DNA of 47,376 bases from a virus (IMGVR_UViG_3300032782_000015:1-47376), one strand, 5' to 3'. Shown: positions 1-7,478, counted from the stretch's first letter. The notes: generated by a model not told the origin, from the sequence alone. Made by a program: numbers and translations.

Positions 1-688
1 CTGGCGAGCTGACAGCCGGCGTGCAGCAGGACGATAATCCCAACCCAGGCCGCATCCTCGTCGAGCCGGGCCGGGACGAACAGGCACCGCAGGAATTCAT
101 CGAGCAGCACCGTTGGGAAGACCTGGACGATGATGGCTATGCAGAACCGTGGATTGTCACCGTACACCTTGGCAGCAGCCGGGTTGTCCGGCTGCAAGCC
201 AACTACGACCTTGACGCCGCCGATATCGAGGACGGCGAGATTATCGAACTGCCCCGCTACGATTATTTCGTCAAATACGGGTTTATTCCTGATCCGCGCG
301 GCGGTTATTACGACCTCGGCTACTACGAAATCGCCCGCTCGGTCTCCGAGGCCCTCGACACCACGATCAATCAGTCGCTGGATGCATCACATCTTCAAAA
401 CGCGGGCGGCGGCTTTATCGGTTCGGGGTTAAACCTCAAAAAGACCCAAATGCGTTTCCAGCCTGGCATTTACCACACGGTGAACGCGCCGGGCGCCGCC
501 ATCAAGGACGCTATCGTCCACAACGAATATCCCGGCGCCAGCCAGACCGGCATGGTGCTTTTGGAAAAGCTCGATCAGTGGATGGGCAAGCTGGTGTCCA
601 CCGAGGGCGTCGTGCCCGAGCAGGGCGCCGGAAACGTCCCCGCCGCCACGACGCTGGCCCGCATCGAACAGGCCCTCAAGGTTTACGA
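1..688. repeat. Left copy of near-identical terminal repeat
   Basis: This segment matches 46686-47376 along its whole length. About the first 107 bases are nearly identical and the last roughly 120 bases are identical. The middle (about 110-565) carries many substitutions, mostly at third codon positions, plus one extra codon in the right copy. It lies inside the portal gene. It shows that the map closes on itself but that the two ends come from diverged sequences. Confidence 0.9.
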
Positions 689-1748
689 GGGCGTCTACAA
701 GGGCATTTACCGTTCGCTTAGCAAGGAATACGAATTGCTGGCGAAACTGAATTTTAGGTTTCCAAACGACGGTCTTTATCGTAAGATACTGAACTGGAAG
801 CCATCTGTGGCGGCTGGTTCTGCATTGGCAATTGCCGGTGGCCAGCCTTCCGGTTCTGCTAACCTCGCCGGTCCACAGTCTGGAGGTCTTCTTTCTCCGC
901 CCCCTGCTGGGGTTGCTCCTTTCCCTCAGCAGGGCGGCGCTGCGCCCTCCGGTCTAATTCCCGGAGCAGGCGCGCCGGGGACTCTCGCCCCCGGCATGGC
1001 CGGGCCGCCTGTGTTACCTTCAGGCGCGCTCGGCCCTCTTCCCATGATGCAGCCGCCGTCCATGCTCGTCGATTTCGCCCCCGACGAAATCAGCCACGTG
1101 ACGCCGACAGCCGATCCGTCCGCCTCCACCGATATTCAGGCGCTTATCCGCGCGCAATTCCTGATGGAACTAGCCGCACATCCGACCCTTGGCCCGCTGT
1201 TGCCCAAATTGGACGCGATCAAGCAAATCTTGATGGCCGCCAAGGCGACGGACTTGATTGCCAAGGTGCAGGCGCCAGACCAAAGCGGCATGCAGGTACA
1301 GCAGCAGCTTGCCGCCGCCAAGGCAGCCGATTTGCAAGCTGGAGCAACGAAGAAACAGGCGGAAGCCGCTCTTGCCGGGGCAAGAATTCACGACATTCAA
1401 TCCGGAATCGTCAAAACCGGTTTCGATATGAAGATGGGCGCGGCAGGGGCGCACAATGACGCGCTGACGGCTGCCCACACCGCCGCCGTGACGGCCAAGG
1501 ACGTCGAGCAGTCCCGCGCTGAGGCCGATCACAACCAGCGCATGGACATCGCCCGGCACGGTCTGGAAGTCGCCAAGCATGCGCATAGCGGCGCCCTCGA
1601 CCTGATGCAGCACGGCCAGGACGCTTTGCAGGCTCATCATCAGCGTGGCGTTGACGTTGCCAATCTTCACCAGCAGCAACAGCAGCTTGACCAGGCGGCG
1701 CGACAGGCGCAACAGCAACCTCAAGGCGCGGCACAGGACGGCACATAA
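3..1748 (+). CDS. P22-like portal protein, C-terminal part (5' end outside window)
   Basis: The frame is open from the first codon of the window, so the gene is cut on its left side. Its beginning is present at 45917-47376, and the two pieces overlap. Joined, the protein would be about 838 residues. This is longer than P22 gp1 but of the same plan: a dodecameric head vertex ring through which DNA is packaged and ejected. The core ends near residue 270 of this piece. A Pro/Gly/Ala-rich linker follows, then a long Ala/Gln/His-rich helical tail ending in a Gln-rich stretch, which recalls the P22 portal barrel. A strong terminator follows directly. The family call rests on overall resemblance and gene order. 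Confidence 0.8.
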   Translation, partial: GELTAGVQQDDNPNPGRILVEPGRDEQAPQEFIEQHRWEDLDDDGYAEPWIVTVHLGSSRVVRLQANYDLDAADIEDGEIIELPRYDYFVKYGFIPDPRGGYYDLGYYEIARSVSEALDTTINQSLDASHLQNAGGGFIGSGLNLKKTQMRFQPGIYHTVNAPGAAIKDAIVHNEYPGASQTGMVLLEKLDQWMGKLVSTEGVVPEQGAGNVPAATTLARIEQALKVYEGVYKGIYRSLSKEYELLAKLNFRFPNDGLYRKILNWKPSVAAGSALAIAGGQPSGSANLAGPQSGGLLSPPPAGVAPFPQQGGAAPSGLIPGAGAPGTLAPGMAGPPVLPSGALGPLPMMQPPSMLVDFAPDEISHVTPTADPSASTDIQALIRAQFLMELAAHPTLGPLLPKLDAIKQILMAAKATDLIAKVQAPDQSGMQVQQQLAAAKAADLQAGATKKQAEAALAGARIHDIQSGIVKTGFDMKMGAAGAHNDALTAAHTAAVTAKDVEQSRAEADHNQRMDIARHGLEVAKHAHSGALDLMQHGQDALQAHHQRGVDVANLHQQQQQLDQAARQAQQQPQGAAQDGT

Positions 1749-1751
1749 ACG

Positions 1752-1779
1752 AAAGGCCGGGGATTAGCCCGGCCTTTTT
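1752..1779 (+). terminator. Intrinsic terminator after portal gene
   Basis: A 10-bp perfect stem (AAAGGCCGGG / CCCGGCCTTT) with the 6-base loop GATTAG is followed by further T residues, starting 3 bases after the portal stop codon. The A-rich left side lets it also work for the leftward genes that converge on it. Confidence 0.85.
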
Positions 1780-1782
1780 GAT

Positions 1783-1881
1783 TCAGACTTCAATACCAAC
1801 ATTTCGAAGCTCTTGTGTCCAAAGCTCCCTCACGGGAAGCAGTTCACAGCATAGCTGACAGTCTCCGCATGATCTATTCAT
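1783..1881 (-). CDS. Tiny Cys-cluster peptide (CxxCxxCC), possibly truncated
   Basis: This is a 32-codon leftward ORF with AAGGGG about 10 bases before its ATG. The N-terminus carries a CGDCQLCCELLPV signature. The same signature opens YkgJ-type iron/zinc-binding cysteine-cluster proteins, which are normally about 100 residues or more. Only that opening is present here, so it is either a remnant or a minimal metal-binding peptide. It lies downstream of the 121-residue leftward gene and stops at the bidirectional terminator at 1752-1779. No function is assigned. Confidence 0.4.
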   Translation of the reverse strand: MNRSCGDCQLCCELLPVRELWTQELRNVGIEV

Positions 1882-1928
1882 AGCCAATTACCCCTTCTGT
1901 TTTTTACAATCCAAAAGCCCCATATTCA

Positions 1929-2294
1929 TTATCTCCATGAATTCGGAAACGCTATTTTACTCGCTTTATTTTCATCATAAAGTATATTTTGAAGTTTATC
2001 AAAGGCAGATACTTTTTCAGTATCGCTTAAAGTTATATCCGGATTTTGCGGGGGAATAATCCGGAGTGCGAGTACAAGATATTCCCTTATTTTTTCAGCT
2101 TGTTCCTCCGGCGCCAGCACCATCACCTCATGCGGCTCAACGCCGAGATGATCCTGCACCACATTGGCCCGCTTGCAGATCGCCTCGGCCCTCTCGCGCG
2201 AATACCGCCCTGCCTTCGAAATTACGGTGACATAGCCGCATTCTCCCGGCCCCCACCATGCTTCATGTTCGTTTGACCAGATCAAGTATTGCAT
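1929..2294 (-). CDS. Hypothetical phage protein, 121 aa
   Basis: This leftward gene has a good Shine-Dalgarno sequence (AGGAGAGG) upstream of its ATG. The N-terminal 60 residues contain a WSNEHEAWWGP motif and then YSRERAEAIC, a pattern I associate with small phage proteins of unknown function. The C-terminal half is more acidic and AT-rich in its coding, unlike the start. It is isolated between two rightward blocks and diverges from the RlpA-like gene. The shared upstream interval holds a palindrome. No enzymatic motif is visible. Confidence 0.7.
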   Translation of the reverse strand: MQYLIWSNEHEAWWGPGECGYVTVISKAGRYSRERAEAICKRANVVQDHLGVEPHEVMVLAPEEQAEKIREYLVLALRIIPPQNPDITLSDTEKVSAFDKLQNILYDENKASKIAFPNSWR

Positions 2295-2319
2295 CTCACC
2301 TCTCCTTTTCTCACATCAA

Positions 2320-2343
2320 GATTAGGTTAATTAACCCCTAATC
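2320..2343. promoter_or_regulatory. Palindrome between divergent genes (operator candidate)
   Basis: GATTAGG and CCTAATC arms of 7 bp flank an AT-rich centre that contains TTAATTAA. The element sits in the 92-bp interval between the leftward 121-aa gene and the rightward RlpA-like gene. Its position and symmetry suit a regulator binding site, but no cognate regulator is identified. Confidence 0.45.
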
Positions 2344-2386
2344 ACACCTTCGTCAATAATTAACTGATTTCCCAGACACTTCTTTC

Positions 2387-2722
2387 ATGAAACCGCTTAT
2401 TCTGGCACTATCCGCCCTGTACCTGCTGATGCTGCCAAACACTGCGCAAGCCCGCGATTGCGGAATTGCCAGTTGGTATCACGAAGGTTCCCGCACCGCC
2501 AATGGCGAACGCTATAGGCCAGACGGATTAACGGCAGCTCACAGGACTCTGCCCTTCGGGACCATCCTCAAGGTCACAGGCCCGCATGGTAGACAAGTTC
2601 TCGTTAGAATCAACGATCGAGGCCCTTTTATCAAGGGAAGATTTCTCGATCTCAGCAGGGGCGCCGCCAAGGTGCTCGGAATCAGCGGCGTGAGCCGCGT
2701 ATGCATAGAAAGGCTGTTCTAA
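2387..2722 (+). CDS. RlpA-like secreted double-psi beta-barrel protein
   Basis: The protein has 111 residues. Residues 1-22 form a signal peptide (positively charged start, hydrophobic core, AQA cleavage region). The mature part is a minimal RlpA domain: ASWYHEG near the start, the LPFGT strand, then VRINDRGPF followed by GRFLDLSRGAA. In RlpA the Asp of NDRGPF is the catalytic acid of a lytic transglycosylase that cuts denuded peptidoglycan glycan strands in the periplasm. There is no SPOR domain, so it lacks the septum-targeting part of the host protein. It may modify the wall during infection or lysogeny. The domain assignment is firm and the role is inferred. Confidence 0.85.
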   Translation: MKPLILALSALYLLMLPNTAQARDCGIASWYHEGSRTANGERYRPDGLTAAHRTLPFGTILKVTGPHGRQVLVRINDRGPFIKGRFLDLSRGAAKVLGISGVSRVCIERLF

Positions 2723-2723
2723 A

Positions 2724-2930
2724 ATGTCAGGTTCACCTGAAATTCATCTCCACGTCGAGGATTTGCAGCAAATCCTCGTGGCGCTTGCGGCTCATTCCCA
2801 TCATGAGCATTCGCGCAAGCTGCTTACGATCATTTCCCATGTCGCCGATGCGGGACATAAGCATATCCGGATCGATATTGGCCATTATGGCGACGGCCGG
2901 CCGGAAGTCGCAACTCCATCAGTGGACTAA
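2724..2930 (+). CDS. Hypothetical protein, 68 aa, His-rich
   Basis: This small ORF starts one base after the stop of the RlpA-like gene, with AGAAAGG upstream, so it is probably translated from the same message. The sequence is His-rich (HSHHEHSRK and later GHKHIRIDIGHYG). No family is recognised. It could bind metal, but nothing beyond composition supports that. Confidence 0.5.
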   Translation: MSGSPEIHLHVEDLQQILVALAAHSHHEHSRKLLTIISHVADAGHKHIRIDIGHYGDGRPEVATPSVD

Positions 2931-2935
2931 CTCCA

Positions 2936-3067
2936 ATGGCCAAATCCAAGAAACCCCAGCCCAAAGTCGAAACTGCCTCGCAGAATCCGGCACCCTCGCC
3001 CGCCCCTGCCGAGGGTAAAAAAATCGGCCGCCCCAAGGGCAGCAAGAACCGCCCGAAAGAAGCCTAA
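2936..3067 (+). CDS. Small basic AT-hook-like protein, 43 aa
   Basis: The ORF runs from an ATG 5 bases after the previous stop and reads as a Lys/Pro-rich disordered peptide. It ends in KKIGRPKGSKNRPKEA. GRPKGSKN is an AT-hook-like minor-groove binding motif, and the same eight residues occur near the start of the small terminase protein at 41227. A DNA-associated role is possible. Its short length and simple composition lower the certainty. Confidence 0.55.
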   Translation: MAKSKKPQPKVETASQNPAPSPAPAEGKKIGRPKGSKNRPKEA

Positions 3068-3083
3068 CCCGAAGGCAAAACCC

Positions 3084-3407
3084 ATGTTTGCCATCCTCAA
3101 AGAAATCCAAAAGGAAATCAGAAAAATGTCTACCGCTCTCAATATCGCCACAGCCCAACTTCTCGCCGATGTCGCCACGCTGACAGCCACCGTCAACAAA
3201 ATCCTGCCGCTTATCCCGTCGCAGGCTGACGTTGACGCCGTTACAGCCCAGCTCGGCACCGTCGATCAATCCGTTCAGCAGCTCAACACCGCCGCTCAGG
3301 CGGCACTGACAGCCGCTACGCCTACGCAGACCACCGTTACGGCAACCGCTCCGGCTGCACAGGCTGCTGCGGCTGTGACGGCAACGGTAGCCACCCCGGC
3401 GGCTTAA
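3084..3407 (+). CDS. Small coiled-coil, Ala/Thr-rich protein, 107 aa
   Basis: An amphipathic helical start is followed by a segment (LADVATLTATVNKILPLIPS, then DAVTAQLGTVDQSVQQLN) with heptad-like spacing of hydrophobic residues. The last 40 residues are low-complexity Ala/Thr/Pro. An alternative ATG at 3126 has AAGGA at 3111-3115 and may be the true start. This type of short coiled-coil protein is common in phage structural operons and has no assigned function. Confidence 0.6.
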   Translation: MFAILKEIQKEIRKMSTALNIATAQLLADVATLTATVNKILPLIPSQADVDAVTAQLGTVDQSVQQLNTAAQAALTAATPTQTTVTATAPAAQAAAAVTATVATPAA

Positions 3408-3416
3408 GGTTTACCC

Positions 3417-3561
3417 GCCAGCAGCGTGTCTGCTGGCTCCCGGATGCGGAGTTGGAAAACGCATCCGGGCTTCTCAATTCCGGGACGGCACGGTAGCACC
3501 AGCCTATTCGCGACAGGTAACCACGAAATGGTCCTCCGTTCGACTCGGAGGCGTCCCGCCA
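3417..3561 (+). ncRNA. Structured RNA segment: two perfect hairpins and a tRNA-like fold
   Basis: Most of the 181-base gap between genes can fold. Hairpin 1 is GCCAGCAG/CTGCTGGC (3417-3437). Hairpin 2 is CCCGGATGCG/CGCATCCGGG (3439-3469), a perfect 10-bp stem. Bases 3482-3561 then look like a tRNA: acceptor GGGACGG with GCGTCCC (last pair mismatched), an exact T arm CTCCG-TTCGACT-CGGAG, discriminator G and encoded CCA. An anticodon-like arm has loop TTCGCGA. The D arm is far too short and there is an extra hairpin before the T arm, so it is not a normal tRNA. It may be a degenerate tRNA, a tRNA-like RNA or a processed leader. Confidence 0.4.
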
Positions 3562-3588
3562 AGTCAAACCATAGAAAGATGAAAACTC

Positions 3589-3993
3589 ATGACGAATATT
3601 GAACCGACAGTTGGGCGTGTGGTGTGGTACTGGCCCACAAAGGATGAACGTATGCTCCATCATTCTCTGCCCGGTCAGCCATTCAAGGCTGATATCGTCG
3701 GCGTCCATAGTGACAGGTGCGTCAATTTGGGCATCACGGCAGCCGATGGTGAGTATTTCAAGCGCACCAGCGTCACCCTCAAGCAGGAAGGCGATGTACT
3801 TCCTGCCGAAACTGGTTTCGCCGAATGGATGCCCTACCAGATCGGCCAAGCCGCCAAAACAGAGCAAGCCGAAGCAGACTCTTGCAAATGCAATATCGGC
3901 GGCGATGCCGTCAACAACGAATTCGACCTCCCGCAAATCTGCACCGCTGTTTTCTTTACCGGCAGCAACATTACGGTGAACATCCAGCAATGA
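3589..3993 (+). CDS. Hypothetical phage protein, 134 aa
   Basis: This is the first gene after the structured RNA segment. The N-terminal part contains GRVVWYWP, then a HSDRCVNLGI segment, RTSVTLKQEGD and EWMPYQIGQA. I recognise this order from uncharacterised phage proteins near head genes, but I know no function for it. The last 40 residues are less conserved in appearance and include a Cys pair (CKC). The stop codon overlaps the next start as ATGA, indicating translational coupling. Confidence 0.7.
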   Translation: MTNIEPTVGRVVWYWPTKDERMLHHSLPGQPFKADIVGVHSDRCVNLGITAADGEYFKRTSVTLKQEGDVLPAETGFAEWMPYQIGQAAKTEQAEADSCKCNIGGDAVNNEFDLPQICTAVFFTGSNITVNIQQ

Positions 3994-4235
3994 GCTGTCA
4001 CATCGACAAAGACGAATTCGAAGTCTGGCGTGACCATCCGGTCACCCAGGCTTTTTTTGCGTTCATGCGCGCCGAAGCGGAAGCTGCGGAGCACAATTGG
4101 AAAGCCAACGCCTGGGCAGGCAACCGGAAATATCTGGACTTGACGATCCATGCCGAGATCGCCGGGCGCGTGGACGCTATCAACCAAATCTTAAGCCTTA
4201 CATGGGATGATATTTGCCATGACGATAAAGACTAA
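3990..4235 (+). CDS. Hypothetical phage protein, 81 aa
   Basis: The ATG overlaps the stop of the preceding gene (ATGA), which sets the start although the frame is open further upstream. The short acidic helical protein contains DHPVTQAFFAFMRAEAE and ends DDICHDDKD. It precedes the GroES-like gene, which begins inside its last codons. Function unknown; it is probably part of the head operon. Confidence 0.65.
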   Translation: MSCHIDKDEFEVWRDHPVTQAFFAFMRAEAEAAEHNWKANAWAGNRKYLDLTIHAEIAGRVDAINQILSLTWDDICHDDKD

Positions 4236-4596
4236 TCCTTCCGGCCAATGGCCGCTACGGAATTGGATCATCGTCAAGCCCGAGCCGGTTGAAACCGAAA
4301 CCGTGACATCAGGCGGCATCATTATCGAGCACGCAGAAAAAACTCGTGTGCGCGATCCCAGAACGGGCAAGGTGCTGAATAAGCTGGACGAAGAGGACCA
4401 ATACGGCGAATTGATCGCCATGGGACCTTGGGCCTTCCGGGATGAAGACAACAACCTCACCCCAGACGCGCCCCAAATAGGCGGCCGGGTATTTTACGCC
4501 AAATATAGCGGGATTGTCTTTGAACATCCTGTTGGCGAAAAATACCGGACGATGAAAGACACGGATACCGTGAACGGCGTATTCCCCAAAAAATGA
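4219..4596 (+). CDS. GroES-like co-chaperonin (Cpn10)
   Basis: The protein has 125 residues. LRNWIIVKPEPVETETVTSG matches the first strand and the start of the mobile loop of GroES, followed by GGIII. YGELIAMGPWAF and IGGRVFYAKYSG match the central barrel, and DTDTVNGVF the last strand. An insertion of about 15 residues sits between the mobile loop and the core. GroES caps the GroEL chamber. T4 gp31 is a known phage version needed to fold its capsid protein, and the location just before scaffold and capsid supports a similar role. The start at 4219 follows GGGATGA; an in-frame ATG at 4207 is the alternative. Confidence 0.85.
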   Translation: MTIKTNPSGQWPLRNWIIVKPEPVETETVTSGGIIIEHAEKTRVRDPRTGKVLNKLDEEDQYGELIAMGPWAFRDEDNNLTPDAPQIGGRVFYAKYSGIVFEHPVGEKYRTMKDTDTVNGVFPKK

Positions 4597-5432
4597 CGAA
4601 TGACGCAGACAGCCTGATCATCCCCCCCGAGGGGAATCAGGGCCAGCCGCAGCAAAATTCTGACGCTGGCGAGAACAAAACGGCAACAAAACCGCCGGAG
4701 ACAATCGCCGCTCCCAAAGGGCATGTCTCGAAGGAAGACTGGATAGCCTTAGGCCGCCGGGAAGAAGACTGGCAAAGCCCGGAGGAATTCCAGGAGCGCG
4801 GCACAGAGCTGCGCAAGACCGTCAAAAAGCTGGAAGCCGAACTCGCCGCGACCAAAGAGCGGAGCGAGCGCAGCGAAAAGGCGGCATTCAGGGCGCTTCA
4901 GCGCATGCGCGAGGAACAGATCGCGGATTTGCGGAAACGCCAGGTGGAAGCCAGCTCGCTGGCCGACACCAATGAAATGATGAAACTGCGGATCGAGGAA
5001 GACAAGCTCGTTCAAAGTTTCGCCGACGAAGACCGCCAGCAGCCGGCAGCAAAACGGATTTGGCCGGAAACCAGCGCCTGGATCGCGGAAAATCCCTGGT
5101 TCGAAGACGACCTGGAACGCCGCGAAACCGCGCTGGAACATTACAACCGGGCCGTGGAGCTTTCCCCGCTCCACCCGGACCCAATCGAAGACCGCAAGCG
5201 CGAGAAACAGCGGCTTGCTTACGTGAGTAAGAAAATGAGCGGCTCGACGGCAGCACTCCCGGCACCTGGCCACATGCCGGATGTCCAGGGCGGAACCCGC
5301 AAAGCCACACCGTCGAAAAAAGGCGTACAGGAACTCGATGCGGAAACACTCAAAGTTGCAAAGCGCTTCGTCGCCAAGGGACTCTTCAAATCTATCGACG
5401 AATACGCCGCAGACTATTTCGCCGAAGGCTGA
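4593..5432 (+). CDS. Scaffolding protein
   Basis: The protein is 279 residues, highly charged and mostly helical, and starts by ATGA overlap with the GroES-like gene. It has a disordered Pro/Gln/Asn-rich N-terminus (1-40), a GHVSKEDWIALG segment, and a long coiled coil (about 65-135, with RKTVKKLEAELAATKERSER). A second helical region follows, and it ends with a basic linker and a short helical segment. Scaffolds act inside the procapsid and leave or are degraded on maturation. This composition and the slot between portal and capsid genes are typical. Scaffolds diverge fast, so the call depends mainly on context. Confidence 0.7.
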   Translation: MTNDADSLIIPPEGNQGQPQQNSDAGENKTATKPPETIAAPKGHVSKEDWIALGRREEDWQSPEEFQERGTELRKTVKKLEAELAATKERSERSEKAAFRALQRMREEQIADLRKRQVEASSLADTNEMMKLRIEEDKLVQSFADEDRQQPAAKRIWPETSAWIAENPWFEDDLERRETALEHYNRAVELSPLHPDPIEDRKREKQRLAYVSKKMSGSTAALPAPGHMPDVQGGTRKATPSKKGVQELDAETLKVAKRFVAKGLFKSIDEYAADYFAEG

Positions 5433-5436
5433 ACGC

Positions 5437-5910
5437 ATGACGCACCAAAGATTAACCCGCGCTGAAAAAATCGAAGCGCTGAAGGCTCGCCGCGAAAAAT
5501 ACGCGGGCAACAGTAAAGCCACCGACGAATACAATCTTGGCGTCCCATCCAATTTGATGGACCCGAACTTGGATTATCGTTGGGTAAACGACAACCAGAA
5601 CGGCCGGTTCCACAGCTTGACGAATAACGACACCTGGGACCCGGTGCATTGTGACGAACTCGGGCTGGACGAACGCAATTGCGAGCCGGGCAATACCCGG
5701 ATTTCCCGCATTGTCGGCACCAACCGCGATGGAACGGCGATGCGCGCTTATCTCTGCTGCAAGCCCAAGGAATGGGTTGCCGAGGACCGCGCGCGCAAAT
5801 TGAGGCGGCACCGCGAGGTGATCGCGCAGATCGACAAGGACCGGATGACGGGACCCCTCTCCCAGGCCGGTGATAAAGCCTACGCCCCTCGCGAGGCGCG
5901 GCTCGGTTAA
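5437..5910 (+). CDS. Conserved head-operon protein, 157 aa
   Basis: It starts 5 bases after the scaffold stop. The N-terminus is basic (RLTRAEKIEALKARREK). The middle contains DPNLDYRWVNDNQNGRFH, NNDTWDPV and VGTNRDGTAMRAYLCCKPKEW, and the C-terminal helix is Lys/Arg-rich. The pattern resembles uncharacterised proteins found between scaffold and capsid genes in other metagenomic podoviruses. It may be a minor head or scaffold-associated protein. Confidence 0.65.
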   Translation: MTHQRLTRAEKIEALKARREKYAGNSKATDEYNLGVPSNLMDPNLDYRWVNDNQNGRFHSLTNNDTWDPVHCDELGLDERNCEPGNTRISRIVGTNRDGTAMRAYLCCKPKEWVAEDRARKLRRHREVIAQIDKDRMTGPLSQAGDKAYAPREARLG

Positions 5911-5918
5911 GGAACTGA

Positions 5919-6533
5919 ATGACCAATCCTACCAACGCCTACGGCTTCAAGCCTGTAGGCACGCTTTCGGGCAAGCCGTGGAACGCCGCGATTCGCCCGG
6001 TCTACATCCCTTCGACGAACAGCACGTCTTTTTTCAAGTACGATCCTGTTTATTCCCCTGCCGCCGGGGGGTCGTCCAACACGACGACGCTTCGTGGTTA
6101 CAAGCCAGGTTCGCTGCCTGTCGTGGATATCGCCACGGCTACGTCCATGATTATGGGCGTCATTGTTGGCTGGGAGCCGCTACAGGGCTGGGACACGCCC
6201 ATCTACGGCAAGGCGTCCACCGACCGTATCGCGCAGATCGTCTGCGACCCCGATATCATCTACCGCATCCGCGATAACGGCTACACCGCCTTGGGCACCA
6301 CGGCCGTCGAGCTGAACGCCTACGGCATCGCCGGGACCGGCAACAGCTACACCGGCATTTCCGGCTGGATGATGGACGCGGGCACCACCCACGCCCCGGC
6401 CGCCACGCAAGGCGCGCCGCTGACCATCATCAACGCTGTCAACAGCGACAATAACGACGCCACACTCGCTTATTCCGAGTGGCTTGTGCGCATCAACCTG
6501 CACCAGTTCAACCCGTACACCGCTGGCGTCTAA
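5919..6533 (+). CDS. Putative head decoration or minor capsid protein
   Basis: The protein has 204 residues and begins NAYGFKPVGTLSGKPWN, followed by YIPSTNSTSFFKYDPVY and a Gly/Thr-rich beta-strand region. This pattern is shared with phage proteins encoded beside the major capsid gene that are usually called structural or decoration proteins. No membrane or enzyme motif is visible. Its position, 9 bases after one head gene and 16 before the capsid gene, supports incorporation in the shell. Confidence 0.65.
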   Translation: MTNPTNAYGFKPVGTLSGKPWNAAIRPVYIPSTNSTSFFKYDPVYSPAAGGSSNTTTLRGYKPGSLPVVDIATATSMIMGVIVGWEPLQGWDTPIYGKASTDRIAQIVCDPDIIYRIRDNGYTALGTTAVELNAYGIAGTGNSYTGISGWMMDAGTTHAPAATQGAPLTIINAVNSDNNDATLAYSEWLVRINLHQFNPYTAGV

Positions 6534-6548
6534 GAGGAATTCTGATCT

Positions 6549-7478
6549 ATGCCTGTAATTACTTCTGGCGCACACCCAAGGGCACTCTGGCCCGGTGTGC
6601 GCGCATGGTTCGGCGCCAAATATAACGAGCGGCCCAAGGTGTGGTCGCAGTTCTGCGATGTGGTGAAGTCCGACAAGGCTTACGAACTCGACGTTGCCAT
6701 GACCTCCTTCGGCCTCCTGGAAAAGAAGCCGGAAGGCCAGCCGCTGCAATATGACAGCCACAGCCAGGAATGGGAGCGCAAGCACACCCATGACGTGTAC
6801 GCCGGCGGCTACATCGTCACCGAGGAGGAGATGGAGGACAACCTCTATGAGGACCGTTCCTTCCAGCGCTCGCAGCTTCTGGCTCTTTCCGCGGCCGAAA
6901 CCAAGGAATACAAGGGCGTCAACTGGCTGGCGGAAGCGTTCGACACCACGGGCGCTTATGTGGGCGGCGATGGCGTGGCGCTTTGCGCGACGACGCATCC
7001 CGTCCAGTATAGCACGGACGGCACGGCCTATCAGGCCAACACACTGTCCGCCGCCGCCGACTTCTCCGAAGCCGCGCTGGAAGACCTGTACATTCTGGCC
7101 CGCAACAACGAAAACTCGCGCGGCATTCGTTTCCCGCTGAACATCAAAAAGCTAATCGGCGGCACCAGCCTGACGTTCGAGTTCGAGCGCGTGCTGCATT
7201 CGGCCCTGCGCTCCGGCTACGGCACCAACGACATCAACGCGCTCAAGGAATTGGGCCTGTTGCAGGACAACGCCTATGTGATCAACCCCTATCTGACCAC
7301 GGGTGATTGGTTCGGCAAGACCGATGCTCCCAACGGCTTGACCTGCTACCAGCGCCGGGCGCTGAAGTTCAGCCAGGACAACGATTTCGATACCTCTAAC
7401 GCCAAGGCCAAGTGTTCCGAGCGCTATGTGTTCGACTTCACCGACTGGCGCGGCATCTACGGCGTACAGGGGGCGTAA
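6549..7478 (+). CDS. Major capsid protein
   Basis: The protein has 309 residues, with AGAGGA-type ribosome binding sequence about 10 bases before the ATG. It has the layout of an HK97-fold shell protein. An N-terminal segment (WFGAKYNERPKVWSQF) is followed by an extended-loop region (LEKKPEGQPLQYDSHSQEWE), GGYIVTEEEMEDNLY, the long spine-helix region around LALSAAETKEYKG, and a C-terminal domain ending in a beta region with WRGIYG. It is placed after scaffold and decoration genes and before head-surface genes, as expected. The fold assignment is from pattern only. Confidence 0.8.
   Translation: MPVITSGAHPRALWPGVRAWFGAKYNERPKVWSQFCDVVKSDKAYELDVAMTSFGLLEKKPEGQPLQYDSHSQEWERKHTHDVYAGGYIVTEEEMEDNLYEDRSFQRSQLLALSAAETKEYKGVNWLAEAFDTTGAYVGGDGVALCATTHPVQYSTDGTAYQANTLSAAADFSEAALEDLYILARNNENSRGIRFPLNIKKLIGGTSLTFEFERVLHSALRSGYGTNDINALKELGLLQDNAYVINPYLTTGDWFGKTDAPNGLTCYQRRALKFSQDNDFDTSNAKAKCSERYVFDFTDWRGIYGVQGA

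Noticed and set aside
3482-3561. Functional tRNA-Ala(CGC)
   Set aside because: The D arm is reduced to a few bases, the anticodon stem has an A-C mismatch next to the loop and the variable region is too long, so a normal tRNA cannot be claimed.
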